A stretch of DNA of 64,000 bases from Stenotrophomonas hibiscicola ATCC 19867 (GCF_000382065.1 NZ_KB907502.1:337698-401697); one strand, 5' to 3'. Counted from the first letter of the stretch, positions 37,713 through 47,962 are shown. Notes: generated from the letters alone by a model not told the origin. Made by a program: numbers and translations.

Positions 37713-39224
37713 ATGAGCGAAGCTACCGATACCCCCCCCGTCGACGAAAACAAGTTGATCGCCGAGCGCCGTGAGAAACTCAAAGCGCTGCGTGGGCAGG
37801 GCATCGCGTATCCGAACGATTTCCGTCGCGAGGACTTCGCCGGCCGCCTGCAGGAAGAGTTCGCCGATGTCGAACAGTGGACCGCCGAGGCGCTGGAAGG
37901 CAATGGCCGCCAGGTGAAGATGGCCGGCCGCCTGATGGCCAAGCGCATCATGGGCAAGGCCAGTTTCGCGCAGATCCAGGACGAGTCCGGCCGCATCCAG
38001 CTGTTCCTGCAGGGCACGGTGCTGGGCGATGCCTATACCGCCTTCAAGGGCTGGGACGTGGGCGACATCATCGCCGTCGAAGGCGGCCTGACCCGCACCA
38101 GGACCGGCGAGCTGTCGGTCAAGGCCGAATCGATCCGCCTGCTGACCAAGTCGCTGCGCCCGCTGCCGGACAAGTGGCATGGCCTGGCCGACGTCGAGCA
38201 GCGCTATCGTCAGCGCTACGTCGACCTGATCGTGACCCCGGAATCGCGCGCGGTGTTCATCAAGCGCTCGAAGATCATCCGCGCCATGCGCGCCTGGCTG
38301 GACAGCCGCGACTTCCTGGAAGTCGAGACGCCGATGATGCATTACATCCCCGGCGGCGCGGCGGCCAAGCCGTTCACCACCCACCACAATGCGCTGGACC
38401 TGGACCTGTACCTGCGTGTGGCGCCGGAGCTGTACCTCAAGCGCCTGACCGTGGGTGGCCTGGAGCGCGTTTACGAGATCAACCGCAACTTCCGCAACGA
38501 AGGCGTCAGCACCCGCCACAACCCGGAATTCACCATGATGGAGCTGTACGAGGCCTACGCCACGTACAACGAGATCATGGACCTGACCGAAGGCGTGATC
38601 CGTGACGTGGCCAAGGCCGTCAACGGCAGCACCGAGGTCGAGTGGGACGGGGCGAAGATCGACCTGGGCCCGGCGTTCCGCCGTTGGCGCATGGACGAGG
38701 CGGTGCGCCACCACAACCCCGAGATTTCCGTCGCCGACTGCACCGACCGCGACGCGCTGCTGCGCCATTGCGAGCGCCTGAATATCCGCGTCAAGCCGTC
38801 CTACGGCTGGGGCAAGCTGCTGCTGGAGATCTTCGAGGCCACGGTCGAGCACACCCTGATCCAGCCGACCTTCATCACCGACCACCCGGTGGAGGTCTCG
38901 CCGCTGGCTCGTGCCAACGACAACGACCCGGGTTACACGGATCGCTTCGAGCTGTTCGTCAACGGCAAGGAGCTGGCCAACGGCTTCTCCGAACTGAACG
39001 ACCCGGAAGACCAGGCGCAGCGTTTCCAGGCCCAGGTGGCCGCGAAGGAAGGCGGCGACGACGAGGCGATGCACTACGACGCCGACTACATCCGTGCGCT
39101 GGAGTACGGCATGGCCCCGACCGGTGGCCTCGGCATCGGCGTGGATCGCCTGGTGATGCTGCTGACCGGCAGCAGCTCGATCCGTGACGTGCTGCTGTTC
39201 CCGTACATGCGTCCGGAGCAGTAA
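37713..39224 (+). CDS. lysS: Lysyl-tRNA synthetase, class II
   Basis: A 503-residue class II LysRS. The N-terminal OB anticodon-binding domain has [19 protein letters not shown]; the catalytic domain has motif 1 ([18 protein letters not shown]), motif 2 ([22 protein letters not shown]) and motif 3 ([27 protein letters not shown]). The start at 37713 ([15 protein letters not shown]) gives the normal length. prfB-lysS are adjacent in many gammaproteobacteria, but here they are separated by 4.8 kb holding a regulator, a repeat and the ALDH/ThDP pair. Confidence 0.97.
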   Translation: MSEATDTPPVDENKLIAERREKLKALRGQGIAYPNDFRREDFAGRLQEEFADVEQWTAEALEGNGRQVKMAGRLMAKRIMGKASFAQIQDESGRIQLFLQGTVLGDAYTAFKGWDVGDIIAVEGGLTRTRTGELSVKAESIRLLTKSLRPLPDKWHGLADVEQRYRQRYVDLIVTPESRAVFIKRSKIIRAMRAWLDSRDFLEVETPMMHYIPGGAAAKPFTTHHNALDLDLYLRVAPELYLKRLTVGGLERVYEINRNFRNEGVSTRHNPEFTMMELYEAYATYNEIMDLTEGVIRDVAKAVNGSTEVEWDGAKIDLGPAFRRWRMDEAVRHHNPEISVADCTDRDALLRHCERLNIRVKPSYGWGKLLLEIFEATVEHTLIQPTFITDHPVEVSPLARANDNDPGYTDRFELFVNGKELANGFSELNDPEDQAQRFQAQVAAKEGGDDEAMHYDADYIRALEYGMAPTGGLGIGVDRLVMLLTGSSSIRDVLLFPYMRPEQ

Positions 39225-39250
39225 GTCGTCTTTTTGACCCCTGTTTGTGC

Positions 39251-39275
39251 GCGCCGTCGCGAAATGAGACGGCGC
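39251..39275. terminator. Hairpin after lysS
   Basis: GCGCCGTC and GACGGCGC close a 9-base loop 26 bases after the lysS stop. No T-tract follows, so termination is uncertain. Confidence 0.35.
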
Positions 39276-39376
39276 GATTGACGCCTCCCGCACTCGGCGT
39301 ATCGTTAATGCACTACCTTGACGTCTGTTATGGCTTGATCGGCGCCAGGGGGAGTGCGCATTGTGGAGAGTCCGCT

Positions 39377-39398
39377 TCACAATGTGATGACGATCATG
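39377..39398 (+). promoter_or_regulatory. CRP/Clp-like palindrome upstream of rpfG
   Basis: TCACAATGTGA at 39377-39387 is a compact palindrome, and TGTGA followed by six bases and TCATG (39383-39398) is half a CRP-type site. Clp, the CRP homologue of xanthomonads, acts downstream of RpfG. The match is partial, so this is only a candidate. Confidence 0.3.
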
Positions 39399-39429
39399 AA
39401 CCGGGACGCATGACACGGGAGTCGGGCCG

Positions 39430-40569
39430 ATGCAGGGTGCGAGCGTTCGCAGCGGCAGGGTATCCTCGCCTGCTGATGATCCAGCATGGTCGAGAAACCA
39501 GGCGGAGTACGCGTTGAACATCGTCATTGTTGACGACCAGACGTCCGCGCGGACGATGCTGCGTCACGTCATCGAAGACATCGCGCCGGAACTGAGCGTG
39601 CATGACTTCGGCGATCCGCTGACCGCATTGGCCTGGTGCGAGGCGCACCCGGTCGACCTGCTGCTGCTCGATTACCGCATGCCGGAGATGGACGGGCTGG
39701 AGTTCGCCCGCCGTTTCCGTCGCCTGCCCAAGCACCGCGATATCCCGGTGATCCTGATCACCGTGGTCGGCGACGAGCCGATCCGGCAGGCGGCGCTGGA
39801 AGCGGGGGTCATCGACTTCCTGGTCAAGCCGATCCGCCCGCGCGAACTGCGCGCGCGCTGCTACAACCTGCTGCAGCTGCGCCAGCAGACCGAGAACGTG
39901 AAGCAGCGCGCGTTGTCGCTGGAGCAGCGCCTGCTGGCCAGCATGCACGAGGTCGAGGAACGCGAACGCGAGACCCTGTCGCGATTGGCACGGGCGATCG
40001 AGTTCCGTGATGCCGGCACCAGTGCCTACCTCGAACGCATGGCGCGCGTGGCGGGGCTGATTGCCGAGCAGCTGGGCCTGCCCGAAGACGACGTGCGCCT
40101 GATCGAGATGGCCGCACCGCTGCATGACATGGGCAAGATCGCCATTCCCGACGCGGTGCTGCTCAAGCAGGGCAAGCTCAATGACGAGGAGCTGGCGATC
40201 ATGCGCCGGCATCCACGCATCGGCCACGAGCTGCTCAGTGGCAGCCAGAACCGTTTCATCCAGGTGGGCGCGCTCATCGCGCTGCGCCATCACGAGCGCT
40301 ATGACGGCAGCGGCTATCCCGACGGCCTGGTCGGCGAAGCGATCCCGCTGGAAGCGCGGATCGTTGCTGTCGCCGATGTCTTCGACGCACTCATCTCACC
40401 CCGTCCGTACAAGGAAGCATGGACCATGGAAGCCACACTGGCCTATCTGTACGCACAGCGTGGCCGCCTGTTCGATCCACGCTGCGTGGATGCGCTGATG
40501 CGCGGCCGCCAGCAGTTGATGGACATCTGCGCCCAGCACTCGACGGCATCGACGCGACCGGGTGGGTGA
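39430..40569 (+). CDS. rpfG: RpfG: response regulator with HD-GYP cyclic-di-GMP phosphodiesterase domain
   Basis: A 379-residue regulator of the DSF pathway. The receiver has phospho-acceptor Asp81 in LLLLDYRMPEMDG and Lys in FLVKPIRP; the HD-GYP domain has the metal pair in PLHDMGKIAIPD (His232, Asp233) and the signature HHERYDGSGYPDGL. When RpfC senses DSF it phosphorylates RpfG, which then degrades c-di-GMP. I keep the ATG at 39430 (GGGAG 8 bases upstream) because length and Asp position agree with the 378-residue Xanthomonas protein; a TTG at 39514 would start at LNIVIVDD. The gene is followed at once by rpfC (stop and start one base apart). Confidence 0.95.
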   Translation: MQGASVRSGRVSSPADDPAWSRNQAEYALNIVIVDDQTSARTMLRHVIEDIAPELSVHDFGDPLTALAWCEAHPVDLLLLDYRMPEMDGLEFARRFRRLPKHRDIPVILITVVGDEPIRQAALEAGVIDFLVKPIRPRELRARCYNLLQLRQQTENVKQRALSLEQRLLASMHEVEERERETLSRLARAIEFRDAGTSAYLERMARVAGLIAEQLGLPEDDVRLIEMAAPLHDMGKIAIPDAVLLKQGKLNDEELAIMRRHPRIGHELLSGSQNRFIQVGALIALRHHERYDGSGYPDGLVGEAIPLEARIVAVADVFDALISPRPYKEAWTMEATLAYLYAQRGRLFDPRCVDALMRGRQQLMDICAQHSTASTRPGG

Positions 40570-40570
40570 C

Positions 40571-43294
40571 ATGCAGGACCTGTTCGCACGCGTGAAGCGT
40601 CGGCTGGCGCAGCGTCCGGATTCGGAACATGGCCAGGCGATCGTGCGGGTGGTGCTGATCTCGCTGATCCTGATCTATGTTCTGCTGTCCGGTGCCCGCC
40701 TGCACCGGTTGGATCAGTACCAGGGCGTGCTGGCAACGGTAGTGACCGGCCTGGGCCTGTCGCTGCTGCTGTTCGGCTGGCTGCTGTGGAGGCCGCAGCG
40801 CTCGGACCCGCGACGGGTGGCCGGGATGCTGGCCGATTACGGACTGATCGCGATCGGCATGATCCAGATGGGTGAGCCGCTGGCGTGGGTGTATGCGGTG
40901 GTGATGTGGGTGACAGTGGGCAACGGCCTGCGCTTCGGGCCGCGGTACCTGGCCGCTGCCGTCGTGCTGGCCATGGCCAGTTTCGGCACTACGGTGCTGT
41001 TGACCCCTTACTGGCAGGCCAACCTGGGCCTGGCGGTTTCACTGTGGCTGGGGCTGTTGGCGGTACCGTTGTGCTGCTCCTCCCTGCTGCGCCGAAGGAT
41101 GCGACATCCGACCATGGATACGACGCCCGCCACTGGCTCCGACAAGCGCTCGCTGCTGGCCCGCTTCAAGCAGCGCCTGTCCGGGCGCGAGGACAGCGAG
41201 CACGCGCAGAACCTGATCCGCATCATCATCACGGCGCTGTTCATCAGCTATCTCGGCTGGCGCTCGCTGAGCGGTGGCGGTGAGGCGCTGACTGCGACGT
41301 GGCTGATCCTCGCCTTCGAGCTGACCATTTCCGCAGGCCTGCTGGCCGCGATCCTGGTCAATCCGGGCGTGTCGCATGTGCGCCGGGTGATCGGCATGCT
41401 GACCGACTACACCTGCATGGCCTGGATCATGACGATCCAGGGCGAGCCGGCCGCACCGCTGTATGCGGTGATGCTGTGGGTCACGATCGGCAACGGCATG
41501 CGCTACGGCAGCACCTACCTGCGCGTGGCCACGGCCATGGGCTGCCTGGCGTTCCTGTGCACGGTGATGCTGTCGCCCTACTGGCGCAGCCACGACTATC
41601 TGGGCTGGGGCCTGCTGCTGGGCCTGGGCGCGATTCCGCTGTACTTCGATTCGCTGTTGCATGCCTTGACCCGGGCGGTGGCCGAGGCGCGCCAGGCCAA
41701 CGAAGCCAAGAGCCGCTTCCTGGCCAACATGAGCCATGAGTTCCACACGCCGCTGAACGGGCTGGCGGGCATGACCGAAGTACTGGCCACCACCCGCCTG
41801 GACGACGAACAGCGCGAGTGCCTGAACACCATCCAGGCCTCGACCCGCAGCCTGCTGGCGCTGGTGGAAGAGGTGCTGGACATCTCCGCGATCGAAGCCG
41901 GCAAGGTGCGCGTGGAGTCGCACGAGTTCGCACTGGCCGACGTGCTGCAGGCGATCAACCTGATCCTGACCCCGCAGACCCGCTCCAAGTCGCTGGACTA
42001 TCGCGTGCAGGTGGACGACAACGTGCCGCCGCGCCTGCTGGGTGATGCCGGGCATCTGCAGCAGATCCTGCTGAACCTGATGGGCAACGCGGTCAAGTTC
42101 ACCGACAGCGGCTACGTGCATCTGCGCGTGTCGAGCCCGGACGCGCCGGGCAGCCAACGGATGCGCCTGCGATTCGAGATCGTCGATACCGGCATCGGCG
42201 TGCCGGTGGCGCTGCGTGGGCGCCTGTTCAATGCCTTCGAGCAGGGTGATGTCGGCCTGGCCCGTCGCCATGAGGGCACCGGCCTGGGCACGGCCATTGC
42301 CAAGGGCCTGGTCGAGTCGATGGGCGGGCAGGTCGGCTATGTACCGAACAGCCCGCGCGGCAGCGTGTTCTGGGTCGAGATCACGCTGGACGTCGCAGAG
42401 ACCGCATCAGCCCCGGCGGTTCCGTCCGAGGTGGCTGAAGCCGGCAATGTCATCGCGTTTTCCAACCCCTTCCTGCGCCATCGTGCACGGGTGCGCAGCC
42501 TGCGGGTCCTGGTGGCTGACGATCACGAGGCCAACCGCATGGTGCTGCAGCGGCTGCTGGAGAAGGCCGGCCACAAGGTCACCTGCGTCAACGGCGGCGC
42601 CGAAGTGCTCGATGCGTTGGAGCAGGCCAGTTACGACGCAGCGATCGTCGACCTGCACATGCCCGGCATGAGCGGACTGGATCTGCTCAAGCAGTTGCGG
42701 GTGATGCAGGCCAGCGGCATGCCTTACGTTCCGGTCATGGTGCTGAGCGCAGACGTCACCCCCGAGTCCATCCTGCGTTGTGAGCAGGCCGGCGCCCGCG
42801 CCTTCCTTGCCAAGCCCGTGGTGGCCACCCGCCTGCTGGAAGTGCTGGCCGATGTCGCCGCCAACACCCGCGCCGAGCCCGGCATCCAGTCGGTGCCTGC
42901 ATTGCCGGTCGGCGATGGCGTGCTCGATACCGCGGTGCTGGACGAGCTGGCGTCGCTGGGCATGGGCGATGGCTTCGAATGCAAGTTCATCGACCAATGC
43001 CTGGCGGACGTCGACGCGAGCATGGGCCAGCTGCAGGGCTGCGGCGAGCGCCAGGCCTGGGAGGATTTCCGCGAGCACGCCCACGCGCTGCGCGGCGTGG
43101 CAAGCAACCTGGGGCTTGTCCAGGTTGCCGCCTCCAGTGGCGAAATCATGCGCATGGCGGACTGGCAGCTGAAGGGTGAATGGAGCGCCCGCCTCAGCAA
43201 CCTGGCGACCGCTCTGCGCAACGGCAGGAATGCGTTGGCTGCCCGTAGTGCGGGGGCACCGCACCGCGACGACAGCGAGCGCAGCCCGTCCTGA
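40571..43294 (+). CDS. rpfC: RpfC: hybrid DSF sensor kinase with a duplicated five-helix input module
   Basis: A 907-residue hybrid kinase. The N-terminus holds two tandem, similar five-helix modules (about residues 20-170 and 205-365): both begin with R..DSEH.Q..R and include a MGEPLAWVYAVVMWVTVGNG or GEPAAPLYAVMLWVTIGNG helix. Then come the kinase H-box His389 in MSHEFHTPLNG, the ATPase domain (GTGLGTAIAKG), a receiver with Asp694 in IVDLHMPGM, and an HPt domain with His838 in HALRGVAS. It senses DSF made by RpfF. The ATG at 40571 is preferred; an overlapping GTG at 40562 is the alternative. The doubled input matches the ten-helix RpfC-1 type. It converges on rpfF, with 12 bases between stops. 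Confidence 0.95.
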   Translation: MQDLFARVKRRLAQRPDSEHGQAIVRVVLISLILIYVLLSGARLHRLDQYQGVLATVVTGLGLSLLLFGWLLWRPQRSDPRRVAGMLADYGLIAIGMIQMGEPLAWVYAVVMWVTVGNGLRFGPRYLAAAVVLAMASFGTTVLLTPYWQANLGLAVSLWLGLLAVPLCCSSLLRRRMRHPTMDTTPATGSDKRSLLARFKQRLSGREDSEHAQNLIRIIITALFISYLGWRSLSGGGEALTATWLILAFELTISAGLLAAILVNPGVSHVRRVIGMLTDYTCMAWIMTIQGEPAAPLYAVMLWVTIGNGMRYGSTYLRVATAMGCLAFLCTVMLSPYWRSHDYLGWGLLLGLGAIPLYFDSLLHALTRAVAEARQANEAKSRFLANMSHEFHTPLNGLAGMTEVLATTRLDDEQRECLNTIQASTRSLLALVEEVLDISAIEAGKVRVESHEFALADVLQAINLILTPQTRSKSLDYRVQVDDNVPPRLLGDAGHLQQILLNLMGNAVKFTDSGYVHLRVSSPDAPGSQRMRLRFEIVDTGIGVPVALRGRLFNAFEQGDVGLARRHEGTGLGTAIAKGLVESMGGQVGYVPNSPRGSVFWVEITLDVAETASAPAVPSEVAEAGNVIAFSNPFLRHRARVRSLRVLVADDHEANRMVLQRLLEKAGHKVTCVNGGAEVLDALEQASYDAAIVDLHMPGMSGLDLLKQLRVMQASGMPYVPVMVLSADVTPESILRCEQAGARAFLAKPVVATRLLEVLADVAANTRAEPGIQSVPALPVGDGVLDTAVLDELASLGMGDGFECKFIDQCLADVDASMGQLQGCGERQAWEDFREHAHALRGVASNLGLVQVAASSGEIMRMADWQLKGEWSARLSNLATALRNGRNALAARSAGAPHRDDSERSPS

Positions 43295-43306
43295 CCCGCC
43301 AGACGA

Positions 43307-44176
43307 TCAGGCCGGGTCGCCATTGCGTCGGGCCTGCGCCCGTACCAGCCGATCCATGGTGCGCAGGGACTTCTCGCCGAGCTGCATCGCAGTGTCTACC
43401 CAGATCTCGGTGATCCGCATCATTTCATGCAGCGGCACCATGGTGGCGATCTCGTTGACCTCACGCATCGCCGCCCAGGCGTGCGGGATGCGTCGGCTTT
43501 CCTTGATCACCTGTTCGACTGCGGCAACACCTTCGCCCACCGGCACCACGATGTCGACCAGGCCCATTTCCTTCAGCTGGCTGGCGGTGTAGAGGTTGCC
43601 TTCCAGCATGATCTTCTCCGCCAGCCGCGGACTGATCCGCTGGCACAGGAAGGAGTAGGCGCCCATGCCGGGGAACAGGTCGAACAGCACCTCCGGCAGG
43701 CCCATCAACACGCCTTCCTCGGCGACGATGGTGTGGCAGCTCAGTGCGGCCTCGAAGCCGCCCCCCAGTGCATTGCCCTGGACCAGGGCGATGCTGTGGG
43801 CACGGGTGCCCAGGCCGGCATGGAAGGCATGCACGCCGCGCACGCAGCGCTGGGCATAGTCGAGCAGGCGGGCGCGGTCGCCCTCGCGGATCAGGCGGCA
43901 GAACAGTTCGAGATCGCCGCCCAGGTTGAACACGTCGCTGTCCGAGGCAAGTACGACATGGGGTGACAGAGCGTGCGAGGCGCTGAGGCGATCGCCCAGT
44001 TCGCGCTGGTAGTCGACGATGTCATCGACCAGGCGCGAGGCGAAGCACGGCCGGCCTGGCTGGTTGACCAGGTTGGCGTGCATATGGATCCAGTAAACGT
44101 CCCGCTCGGGTTCTTCGGTGATACGCAGGGTAGGGTGCTGCGAGGGACGGGTAATGATGGGGCGTACTGCAGACAT
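43307..44176 (-). CDS. rpfF: RpfF: DSF fatty-acid signal synthase
   Basis: A 289-residue crotonase-fold enzyme that makes cis-11-methyl-2-dodecenoic acid and related DSF signals from acyl-ACP by thioesterase and dehydratase actions. The catalytic pair is Glu142 in GGGFEAALSCH and Glu162 in MGLPEVLFDLFPGMGAYSF, spaced 20 residues apart like Glu141/Glu161 of the Xanthomonas enzyme. GGAG lies 7 bases before the ATG. It is convergent with rpfC and in line with rpfB, but a strong terminator stands between rpfB and rpfF, so rpfF should have its own promoter in the gap 44177-44315. Confidence 0.96.
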   Translation of the reverse strand: MSAVRPIITRPSQHPTLRITEEPERDVYWIHMHANLVNQPGRPCFASRLVDDIVDYQRELGDRLSASHALSPHVVLASDSDVFNLGGDLELFCRLIREGDRARLLDYAQRCVRGVHAFHAGLGTRAHSIALVQGNALGGGFEAALSCHTIVAEEGVLMGLPEVLFDLFPGMGAYSFLCQRISPRLAEKIMLEGNLYTASQLKEMGLVDIVVPVGEGVAAVEQVIKESRRIPHAWAAMREVNEIATMVPLHEMMRITEIWVDTAMQLGEKSLRTMDRLVRAQARRNGDPA

Positions 44177-44315
44177 GGGAGTTCTCCGTGTGACCGTCCG
44201 GCCAACCGCAGAGCGGACGGAGAGGAGTGAGGGGGCGAGCTGAACATGCGGCGGCGACTGATTCTATGCACCCGTCGTGAACCGCCCGCAAGCGCCGGGC
44301 CGGCCATGTTCCGGC

Positions 44316-44347
44316 AATAAAAAGACCCCGCCGTCTCCGGCGGGGTC
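44316..44347 (-). terminator. Intrinsic terminator of rpfB
   Basis: Read on the minus strand: GACCCCGCCG (perfect 10-base arms), a 4-base loop and CGGCGGGGTC, then TCTTTTTATT. It starts 30 bases after the rpfB stop and lies before rpfF. Confidence 0.9.
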
Positions 44348-44376
44348 CCCTGTACTGTCGTGCTGCCCGGAAACCC

Positions 44377-46053
44377 TTACTGGGCGGGCGTATCACGCAG
44401 CTCGCGACGGAGAATCTTGCCGACGTTGGTCTTCGGCAGCTCCTTTCGGAATTCTACGATTCTGGGGTGCTTGTAACCGGTCAGGTTGGCCCGGGCATGT
44501 TCCTTGACCATTTCCGCGGTCAGGTTCGGGTCCTTCTTCACAATCACGACCTTCACGACCTCGCCGGACTTCTCGTCCGGGACACCGACCGCAGCCACTT
44601 CCAACACGCCGGGCATCATCGCGATGACGTCCTCGACCTCGTTCGGGTACACGTTGAAGCCGGACACCAGGATCATGTCCTTCTTGCGGTCGACGATGTA
44701 GAAGAAGCCCTGTTCGTCCATCTTCGCCATGTCGCCGGTGTGCAGCCAGCCGTCGGCGTCGATGGCGGTGGCGGTTTCCTCCGGGCGCTGCCAGTAGCCC
44801 TTCATCACCTGCGGGCCCCTGATGCACAGCTCGCCCACTTCGCCCAGCGCCAGGATGTTGCCGTTGTCGTCCTTGATGCACGCATCGGTGGACGGGATCG
44901 GCAGGCCGATGGCGCCGTTGTACTCGGGCAGGGTGAGCGGGTTGATGCAGGCTGCCGGTGAGGTCTCGGTCAGGCCGTAGGCCTCGACCAGGGTCACCCC
45001 GGTGACCTTCTTCCAGCGTTCGGCCACGGCACGTTGCACGGCCATGCCACCGCCCAGGGTGAACTTGACCGAGGAGAAGTCGATCTCGTCGAAGCCGGGG
45101 GTGTTGAGCAGGCCGTTGAACAGCGTGTTGACACCGGTGATGGCGGTGAAGCGGGTACCCTTGAGCTCCTTGACGAAGCCCTTCATGTCGCGCGGGTTGG
45201 TGATCAGGTGGTTGCAGCCACCGAATTTCATGAAGACCAGGCCGTTCGCGGTCAACGCGAAGATGTGGTACAGCGGCAGGGCCGTGATGATCACTTCCTT
45301 GCCCGGCTCGATGCCTGAAGTGGACAGCCACGCCGACGCCTGCTGCATGTTGGCGATCAGGTTGCGGTTGGTCAGCATCGCGCCCTTGGCCACGCCGGTG
45401 GTACCGCCGGTGTACTGCAGGAAGGCGATGTCGTCGTGGTCGATCTCGACAGGCGGAAGCGCGTGGCGGCTGCCCAGCTTGAGCGCCTGCCTGAAGCGGA
45501 CGGCACCCTTGATGTGGTAGTTGGGCACCATCTTCTTGACGTACTTCAGTACGAAGTTGACGATCGCGCCCTTGGCGCCGAGCAGGTCGCCCAGGCCGGT
45601 GGTGACCACGTGCTTGACCGGCGTATCGGCGATGACCTGTTCGACGGTGTCGCCGAAGTTGTCGACCACCACCAGCGCACTGACGCCGGCGTCGACCAGC
45701 TGGTGCTTGAGTTCGCGCGCGGTGTACAGCGGGTTGACGTTGACCACGGTCAGTCCGGCGCGCAGCACGCCGAAGGTGGCCACCGGGTACTGCAGGCAGT
45801 TGGGCATCATCAGGGCGACGCGGTCACCCTTCTTGAGCTTGAGCTCACCCAGCAGGTAGGCGGCGAACTGGGTGACCAGCGCGTCTGTCTCACCATAGGT
45901 GAGGACCTTGCCGAAGCTGGAGTAGGCGGGACGGTCGCGGAATTTCGCGACGGAAGCGTCGAAGACCGAAGCTACCGAATGGAACTCGTTGACGTCGATT
46001 TCGGCGGGAACGCCTTTCGGATAGCTCTGCAGCCAGGGACGATCCAGACTCAT
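44377..46053 (-). CDS. rpfB: RpfB: long-chain fatty acyl-CoA ligase
   Basis: A 558-residue AMP-forming acyl-CoA synthetase. The P-loop-like motif is LQYTGGTTGVAKGAML, then VEAYGLTETSPAA, GWLHTGDMAKMDEQGF and DRKKDMILVSGFNVYPNEVED; it ends GKILRRELRDTPAQ. GGAGG precedes the ATG at 46053. In xanthomonads RpfB is a FadD-type ligase for free fatty acids that takes part in DSF turnover. It is encoded just upstream of rpfF on the same strand but separated from it by an intrinsic terminator. A REP pair and about 140 bases without a gene lie on its 5' side. Confidence 0.94.
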   Translation of the reverse strand: MSLDRPWLQSYPKGVPAEIDVNEFHSVASVFDASVAKFRDRPAYSSFGKVLTYGETDALVTQFAAYLLGELKLKKGDRVALMMPNCLQYPVATFGVLRAGLTVVNVNPLYTARELKHQLVDAGVSALVVVDNFGDTVEQVIADTPVKHVVTTGLGDLLGAKGAIVNFVLKYVKKMVPNYHIKGAVRFRQALKLGSRHALPPVEIDHDDIAFLQYTGGTTGVAKGAMLTNRNLIANMQQASAWLSTSGIEPGKEVIITALPLYHIFALTANGLVFMKFGGCNHLITNPRDMKGFVKELKGTRFTAITGVNTLFNGLLNTPGFDEIDFSSVKFTLGGGMAVQRAVAERWKKVTGVTLVEAYGLTETSPAACINPLTLPEYNGAIGLPIPSTDACIKDDNGNILALGEVGELCIRGPQVMKGYWQRPEETATAIDADGWLHTGDMAKMDEQGFFYIVDRKKDMILVSGFNVYPNEVEDVIAMMPGVLEVAAVGVPDEKSGEVVKVVIVKKDPNLTAEMVKEHARANLTGYKHPRIVEFRKELPKTNVGKILRRELRDTPAQ

Positions 46054-46190
46054 ATTCCCCCTCCAGGAATCGTGATGTATTAGGTTCGGCCCCGAGCGTA
46101 TCGACAATGGCCGTTCATTGCAGCATACCCCGCCGTAGGGAAAACGCGAAGAGGGGTTTGCGTAGCGCATTGTGCGAACGCGTCAAACGG

Positions 46191-46255
46191 CGCCGGGCAT
46201 GGCCTGGCGCTACCGAAGGCAGGACGCGCCTGGTAGCGCCGGGCCATGCCCGGCG
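46191..46255. repeat. SMAG-type REP pair, divergent heads
   Basis: CGCCGGGC..GGCGCTAC (46191-46213) and GTAGCGCCGGGC..GCCCGGCG (46233-46255) lie back to back, heads facing inward, after the betA stop. Nothing else is seen in 46054-46279. Confidence 0.85.
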
Positions 46256-46279
46256 GGTGTTTCAAGGTGTGCGGCTGGC

Positions 46280-47962
46280 TCAGCCCTGCTTGCGCACCGG
46301 TGCACCGTTGGCCTTGTAATACGGCGCTGTGCTGCGGGCCAGCGGGGTGCGGCCGCGGATCACGTCGGCCAGCTTCTCGGCCATCATGATGGTCGGCGCG
46401 TTGAGGTTGCCGGTCACCACCTGCGGCATGATCGAGGCATCGACGATGCGCAGGCCTTCCAGCCCGTGCACGCGGCCCTGGCCGTCGACCACCGCCATCG
46501 GGTCATCGGCATGGCCCATCTTGTTCGAGCACGACGGGTGGTAGGCGGTCTCGGCATGCTCGCGCACGAATGCGTCGATCTGCGCGTCGGTCTGCAGCGC
46601 GCTGCCCGGCGAGATCTCGCGGCCGCTGTACGGTGCCAGCGCCGGCTGCGCGAAGATCTCGCGGGTGATGCGGATCGCCGCGCGGAACTCACGCCAGTCC
46701 TGCTCGTGCGACATGTAGTTGAACAGGATGCTCGGATGTTCGCGCGGATCCTTCGAACGCACATGGATGCGGCCGCGGCTGGGCGAGCGCATCGAACCGA
46801 CGTGCATCTGGAAGCTGTGCGCCTTGATCGGGTTGGAGCCGTTGTAATTGATCGCCACCGGCAGGAAGTGGTACTGCAGGTTCGGCCAGTCGAATTCGGC
46901 GTCGCTGCGGATGAAGCCGCCGGCCTCGAACTGGTTGCTGGCGCCGATGCCGGTGCCCAGGAACAGCCACTCGGCACCGATCGCCGGCTGGTTGTACAGC
47001 TTCAGCGCCGGGGCCAGCGAGACCGGCTTCTTGCACTCGTACTGCAGGTACATCTCAAGGTGGTCCTGCAGGTTGGCGCCGACGCCCGGCAGGTGGTGTA
47101 CCAGGTCGATGTCCAGGCTGCGCAGCAGGTCGGCCGGGCCCACGCCCGAGCGCTGCAGGATCTGCGGCGAGGCGATGGCGCCGCCGCACAGCAGCACCTC
47201 ACGGCGGGCGGTGGCACGCTGTGGCTGGTCGTTGTGCAGCCACTGCACGCCCACCGCACGCTTGCCCGAGAACAGGATGCGGTCGGTCAGCGCGTGGGTG
47301 ACGATGGTCAGGTTCGGGCGCGGCTTGGCCAGGTCCAGGTAGCCGCGGGCGGTGCTGGAACGACGGCCCTTCGGGGTCACCGTTCGGTCCATCGGGCCGA
47401 AGCCTTCCTGCTGGTAGCCGTTGAGGTCGTCGGTGCGCGGGTAGCCGGCCTGCACGCCGGCCTCGACCATCGCAGCGAACAGTTCGTTGTTGCCGGCCTT
47501 GGGCGTGGTCACGCGCAGCGGGCCATCGCCACCGTGGTAGTCATTGGGTCCGATGTCGCGGGTTTCGGCCTTGCGGAAATACGGCAGGCAGTCCAGGTAG
47601 GTCCAATCCTCCAGGCCCGGCATGCTGGCCCAGTTGTCGTAGTCCATCGCGTTGCCGCGGATGTAGCACATGCCGTTGATCAGCGACGAGCCGCCCAGGC
47701 CCTTGCCGCGTCCGCAGTCCATGCGGCGGTTGTTCATGAAGGGCTCCGGATCGGTCTTGTACGCCCAGTTGTAGCGCTTGCCCTGCAGCGGGAAGGCCAG
47801 CGCCGCCGGCATCTGGGTACGGAAGTCGAGCCGGTAGTCCGGGCCACCGGCTTCCAGCAGCAGCACGCTGACATCGGCATCTTCGGTGAGGCGGGTCGCC
47901 AGCACGTTGCCGGCCGAACCGGCGCCGATGATGATGTAGTCGTACTCGTTATGGGTGCTCAT
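46280..47962 (-). CDS. betA: Choline dehydrogenase
   Basis: A 560-residue FAD enzyme of the GMC family that oxidises choline to betaine aldehyde at the inner membrane. The FAD site is [22 protein letters not shown] signatures are [20 protein letters not shown] and [16 protein letters not shown]; the C-terminal catalytic His region is [10 protein letters not shown] with [23 protein letters not shown] lies 7 bases before the ATG. It is the last gene of the betI-betB-betA operon (101 bases after betB). Confidence 0.95.
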   Translation of the reverse strand: MSTHNEYDYIIIGAGSAGNVLATRLTEDADVSVLLLEAGGPDYRLDFRTQMPAALAFPLQGKRYNWAYKTDPEPFMNNRRMDCGRGKGLGGSSLINGMCYIRGNAMDYDNWASMPGLEDWTYLDCLPYFRKAETRDIGPNDYHGGDGPLRVTTPKAGNNELFAAMVEAGVQAGYPRTDDLNGYQQEGFGPMDRTVTPKGRRSSTARGYLDLAKPRPNLTIVTHALTDRILFSGKRAVGVQWLHNDQPQRATARREVLLCGGAIASPQILQRSGVGPADLLRSLDIDLVHHLPGVGANLQDHLEMYLQYECKKPVSLAPALKLYNQPAIGAEWLFLGTGIGASNQFEAGGFIRSDAEFDWPNLQYHFLPVAINYNGSNPIKAHSFQMHVGSMRSPSRGRIHVRSKDPREHPSILFNYMSHEQDWREFRAAIRITREIFAQPALAPYSGREISPGSALQTDAQIDAFVREHAETAYHPSCSNKMGHADDPMAVVDGQGRVHGLEGLRIVDASIMPQVVTGNLNAPTIMMAEKLADVIRGRTPLARSTAPYYKANGAPVRKQG

